16,895 nt of DNA from Desulfobacterales bacterium (GTDB lineage Bacteria; Desulfobacterota; Desulfobacteria; Desulfobacterales; RPRI01): NCBI GenBank assembly GCA_030689795.1, contig JAUYEO010000318.1, positions 1-16,895 on the forward strand. The letters run 5' to 3'. The notes under the pieces were generated by a model that was given only the letters and a program-made list of their open reading frames with translations, was not told the origin of the DNA and searched no databases. Within the stretch, counting starts at the first letter, position 1; each line of letters opens with the position of its first letter. Made by a program: the position numbers and the translations under genes. Shown piece by piece: positions 14,581-16,895 of this stretch.

Positions 14581-16397
14581 CAAGGAAATCCGCTGACAAA
14601 CGGGAAAGCAAAAAGAAAAAAAATAAAAAGACCGGGGCAAAGGCGCCTGTCTCAAAAACGGAAAGGTCTAAATCTTTAAACAAAGAAGGCTTCAAAGACC
14701 TTATATCAAAAGGAAAAAATCAGGGATATATAACCTATGATGAGCTTGGTGAAAGCATGTCCGATAATGTCCTTTCTCTCGACAGGATAGATGAAACGCT
14801 TATGCTGTTTGACGAACATGACATCGAAATCGTTGATGACGGTAAACATAAGAGAGACGGCGAAAAAGGGATAAAGGAAAAAAAGGTAAAGCGCGGGGAA
14901 TCGGCATCGGCAAATTTCGGAACAGTGACTGATCCTGTCAAGATGTATCTGCGCGAGATGGGTCTTGTTACCCTTTTGAGCAGGGAGGGTGAAGTTGAAA
15001 TAGCGAAGAAAATTGAAGACGGCGAGCAGGAGGTTTTAAGAGCCCTGATTGATATGGTGCCCGGGGTTGAATGCATTATAGACCTTGGAATGCAGATTGA
15101 AAGCGGATCTCTCCGCCCTAAACATGTTCTAAAAGATTTTGATGAAGGCGATACTTATGTTGACGAGATGATCCAGGTCGATAATTTCATTAAGGCGATC
15201 CATTCCATTAAAGATATACATGAAGAAAACAAAGTGTTACGAGAGAAGCTCTATTCCCCCAAAATCGACAGGGAGGAGCAGCGCAGGATAAAAAAGCTGA
15301 TATTCGCAAATAACAATAAAATATTTGAACTTCTGAAAGAATGGCGTCTTGAAAGCGGTGTTCTTGACAGGATTGAATCGGCCATGAAAGGACATATAGG
15401 CTGGTTCGAGTCTGTGGAAAAAAAGATTGTGTATTGTGCGGAGAAGACAGGTTCGTCGCTGTCAGAGCTCCGGGCCAATATTAAATCAAGGAATCATTTC
15501 ACCAAATGGGCCAGGTCCCGCTGCAAGCTTGGAAGGGATGATCTTTCATCGCTCTTTGATGAGATCAGAAAAAATCATGAGCTTATAGAAGTAAGAGAGC
15601 TTCAGATTAAATCCAATTGCCGCACATTGAGAAAAATCATGACCTCTGTTGCGGAAGGGAGATTGAATGCGAAACTAGCCAAGAGCGAACTGACAAGGGC
15701 CAACCTTCGCCTTGTTGTCAGCATAGCAAAGAAGTATACGAACAGGGGCCTCCAGTTTCTGGATCTGATCCAGGAAGGGAACATCGGCCTCATGAAAGCT
15801 GTCGACAAGTTTGAATACAGGCGCGGCTATAAATTCAGCACATATGCAACATGGTGGATCAGGCAGGCCATAACAAGGGCTATCGCCGATCAGGCGAGGA
15901 CTATCCGTATCCCGGTGCATATGATCGAAACAATAAACAAGCTGATTCGGACATCAAGATACCTTGTCCAGGAGCAGGGACGCGAACCCTCTCCCGAAGA
16001 GATTGCGGAAAAAATGGAAATTCCGCTTGAAAAAGTCCGCAAGGTTTTGAAGATAGCGAGAGAGCCTATATCTCTTGAAACCCCTATCGGAGAAGAAGAA
16101 GACAGCCATCTTGGAGATTTTATAGAAGATAAGAAGTTCATGCTTCCTTCCGATGCGGCGATAAACCAGAACCTGGCCGAACAAACAAGAAAGGTGCTTG
16201 CAACTCTAACTCCGCGCGAAGAAAAGGTTTTAAGGATGCGGTTCGGAATCGGAGAGAAGGCCGATCATACTCTGGAAGAGGTAGGCCAGGATTTTCAGGT
16301 GACACGTGAGCGTATAAGGCAGATAGAGGCCAAGGCATTAAGAAAACTGAGGCATCCTACAAGGAGCCGGAAGTTAAAAAACTTCATTGAAACGTGA
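14577..16397 (+). CDS. rpoD: Primary sigma factor RpoD (sigma-70)
   Basis: The product is the housekeeping sigma subunit that recruits core RNA polymerase to -10/-35 promoters. It is 606 aa from an ATG overlapping the dnaG stop; GGGAGG lies 9 nt upstream inside dnaG. The lysine-rich N terminus is followed by region 1.1 (FKDLISKGKNQGYITYDELG to about residue 90), region 1.2 (TDPVKMYLREMGLVTLLSRE), a non-conserved region of about 220 residues, region 2 at about 367-440 (RANLRLVVSIAKKYTNRGLQ, DLIQEGNIGLMKAVDKFEY, FSTYATWWIRQAITRAIADQ), region 3 (RIPVHMIETINKLIRTSRYL) and region 4 from 544 (LTPREEKVLRMRFGIGE, then the helix-turn-helix EEVGQDFQVTRERIRQIEAK). The end is KNFIET. The stop codon is the first three bases of a palindromic element, so the last residues may have been trimmed or replaced by its insertion. 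Confidence 0.98.
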   Translation: MTRKSADKRESKKKKNKKTGAKAPVSKTERSKSLNKEGFKDLISKGKNQGYITYDELGESMSDNVLSLDRIDETLMLFDEHDIEIVDDGKHKRDGEKGIKEKKVKRGESASANFGTVTDPVKMYLREMGLVTLLSREGEVEIAKKIEDGEQEVLRALIDMVPGVECIIDLGMQIESGSLRPKHVLKDFDEGDTYVDEMIQVDNFIKAIHSIKDIHEENKVLREKLYSPKIDREEQRRIKKLIFANNNKIFELLKEWRLESGVLDRIESAMKGHIGWFESVEKKIVYCAEKTGSSLSELRANIKSRNHFTKWARSRCKLGRDDLSSLFDEIRKNHELIEVRELQIKSNCRTLRKIMTSVAEGRLNAKLAKSELTRANLRLVVSIAKKYTNRGLQFLDLIQEGNIGLMKAVDKFEYRRGYKFSTYATWWIRQAITRAIADQARTIRIPVHMIETINKLIRTSRYLVQEQGREPSPEEIAEKMEIPLEKVRKVLKIAREPISLETPIGEEEDSHLGDFIEDKKFMLPSDAAINQNLAEQTRKVLATLTPREEKVLRMRFGIGEKADHTLEEVGQDFQVTRERIRQIEAKALRKLRHPTRSRKLKNFIET

Positions 16398-16549
16398 CGG
16401 CTTCGTAAAAAGTCATTCTGCTGTGTTGCGCTTCATCTTTCGTCATTGCAGCGTACCAAAAAGTACGCTTCATTCCTCAAGATTCGCGCGCCTTGCATAA
16501 TGAGCTTTTTACTTTGCCGTCTGAACTTTGACTTTTTACGAACTCGTCA
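16395..16549. mobile_element. 155-bp palindromic MITE-like element fused to the rpoD stop
   Basis: The left end at 16395-16415 contains GACGGCTTCGTAAAAAGTCA and the right end at 16529-16549 is its inverted copy with 19 of 21 matches (TTTTTACGAACTCGTCA at the border). A second, inner inverted copy of the same end lies at 16502-16522 (GCTTTTTACTTTGCCGTC). The middle holds a small hairpin GCGTAC, 6-nt loop, GTACGC at 16452-16470. No open frame exists inside. Flanks show no clear target-site duplication. Single-stranded RNA would fold into a long hairpin and could act as an rpoD terminator, though no T-tract follows. I recall the sequence type as a frequent dispersed repeat of Desulfobacterota, from memory only. 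Confidence 0.75.
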
Positions 16550-16559
16550 AATGTAGTGC

Positions 16560-16588
16560 TTGACAAAGTATTCTTATAAATATAAATG
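16560..16588 (+). promoter_or_regulatory. Candidate promoter of the CAU-anticodon tRNA
   Basis: A perfect TTGACA (16560-16565) starts 11 bp after the palindromic element. Downstream are TATAAA at 16581-16586 (spacer 15) and TAAATG at 16583-16588 (spacer 17). Transcription would begin roughly 15-20 bp before the tRNA at 16611. The tRNA thus appears to have its own promoter rather than to depend on rpoD read-through. Confidence 0.6.
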
Positions 16589-16610
16589 TCAGGCGCAGAA
16601 GATGGTTTGA

Positions 16611-16683
16611 GGGCCCATAGCTCAGCTGGTAGAGCCACCGGCTCATAACCGGTCGGTCCCTGGTTCGATCCCAGGTGGGCCCA
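16611..16683 (+). tRNA. tRNA with CAU anticodon: tRNA-Ile2 (lysidine) more likely than elongator tRNA-Met; no encoded CCA
   Basis: A 73-nt cloverleaf fits without mismatch: acceptor GGGCCCA/TGGGCCC, D arm GCTC/GAGC, anticodon arm ACCGG/CCGGT with loop CTCATAA, T arm CCTGG/CCAGG with loop TTCGATC, discriminator A. The CCA end is not encoded (TAC follows). The anticodon CAU could be methionine or, after lysidine modification, isoleucine AUA. Pairs C4-G69 and C5-G68 are those of E. coli tRNA-Ile2 and known determinants for TilS, whereas E. coli elongator tRNA-Met has U4-A69 and A5-U68; this favours Ile2. It is not the initiator, because pair 1-72 is a normal G-C. Confidence 0.93.
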
Positions 16684-16732
16684 TACCTGTTAAGCCGCTG
16701 TAAAAAAAAGTGGTAATCTGGACGTTAAAAAC

Positions 16733-16816
16733 GGCATAAGGAGCCGTAAGCCGTGACTGGCATAAGGAGCCGTAACAAAATGGTCAGAAATGTAATTGTT
16801 ATTTTGTAACGGCTCC
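16733..16816. repeat. REP-like cluster: duplicated 17-mer plus inverted copy
   Basis: GGCATAAGGAGCCGTAA occurs exactly twice, at 16733-16749 and 16759-16775 (period 26). Each copy can form a small hairpin (GGC with GCC; ACGGC/GCCGT for the first). An inverted partial copy at 16801-16816, ATTTTGTAACGGCTCC, pairs with 16766-16781, GGAGCCGTAACAAAAT, at 15 of 16 positions over a 19-nt loop. No coding frame overlaps. Confidence 0.7.
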
Positions 16817-16837
16817 TAACCCCGATAAACGGGATAC

Positions 16838-16894
16838 GTACCTTTACGAAATAATTTTCTGCCAACACCGCGCAGAAAATTATTTCTAAGGTAC
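16838..16894. repeat. Strong palindrome at the right edge
   Basis: GAAATAATTTTCTGC (16848-16862) and GCAGAAAATTATTTC (16872-16886) are perfect 15-bp complements around the 9-nt loop CAACACCGC. The arms continue outward with GTACCTT and AAGGTAC after a short bulge (TAC against TA), giving about 22 paired bases in all. The palindrome ends one base before the window does. It could be the tip of a mobile element or of a larger palindrome. Confidence 0.75.
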
Positions 16895-16895
16895 T

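Larger units (their letters stand above)
16684..16895. other. Gene-free right end of the window
   Basis: After the tRNA there are 212 bp without a plausible open reading frame. The stretch holds the duplicated 17-mer with its inverted copy, a small CCCG/CGGG hairpin at 16821-16833, and the terminal palindrome. No terminator with a T-tract follows the tRNA on the plus strand. Confidence 0.6.

Noticed and set aside
16684..16895. CRISPR array at the right edge
   Set aside because: There are only two exact 17-mer copies, 26 bp apart, with a 9-bp gap; repeat and spacer lengths do not fit CRISPR.

Overview
The window looks like a chromosomal housekeeping segment of a Gram-negative bacterium, most likely a Desulfobacterota (former Deltaproteobacteria) member. 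The evidence is an LptE-type lipoprotein behind leuS, a monofunctional HisB, a YqgE/AlgH protein, a dnaG-rpoD pair, and dispersed palindromic repeats of a kind I associate from memory with sulfate-reducer genomes. No phage, plasmid, CRISPR or transposase gene is visible.

Layout. At the left edge (1-1058, minus) lies the N-terminal 352 codons of an RNase E/G-family ribonuclease. A 331-bp spacer with a decayed repeat end separates it from leuS and lptE (plus). A 256-bp spacer with a MITE-like element and a hairpin terminator precedes rpsT (minus, TTG start). Divergent from rpsT is a compact plus-strand run: murJ, an FtsB/DivIC-like gene, a 91-aa TPR protein and yqgE. A 48-aa cysteine-rich protein converges on yqgE from the minus strand; it is followed by about 300 bp of repeat-rich non-coding DNA and then a 576-aa YcaO-TPR protein (minus). 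Then come tRNA-Ala(CGC), hisB, an uncharacterised lipoprotein and hisA (plus). After a 229-bp promoter-like spacer come dnaG (TTG start) and rpoD, overlapping by 4 bp. A 155-bp palindromic element begins on the rpoD stop codon and is followed by a CAU-anticodon tRNA. The last 210 bp carry REP-like repeats and a strong palindrome, with no gene.

Function. The genes serve translation (leuS, rpsT, two tRNAs), envelope biogenesis and division (lptE, murJ, ftsB-like), histidine synthesis (hisB, hisA), replication and transcription initiation (dnaG, rpoD) and RNA turnover (RNase E/G). The least explained parts are the stand-alone YcaO-TPR protein, the 48-aa Cys protein, the CxxC lipoprotein inside the his cluster, and three families of short inverted-repeat elements sitting at gene borders.
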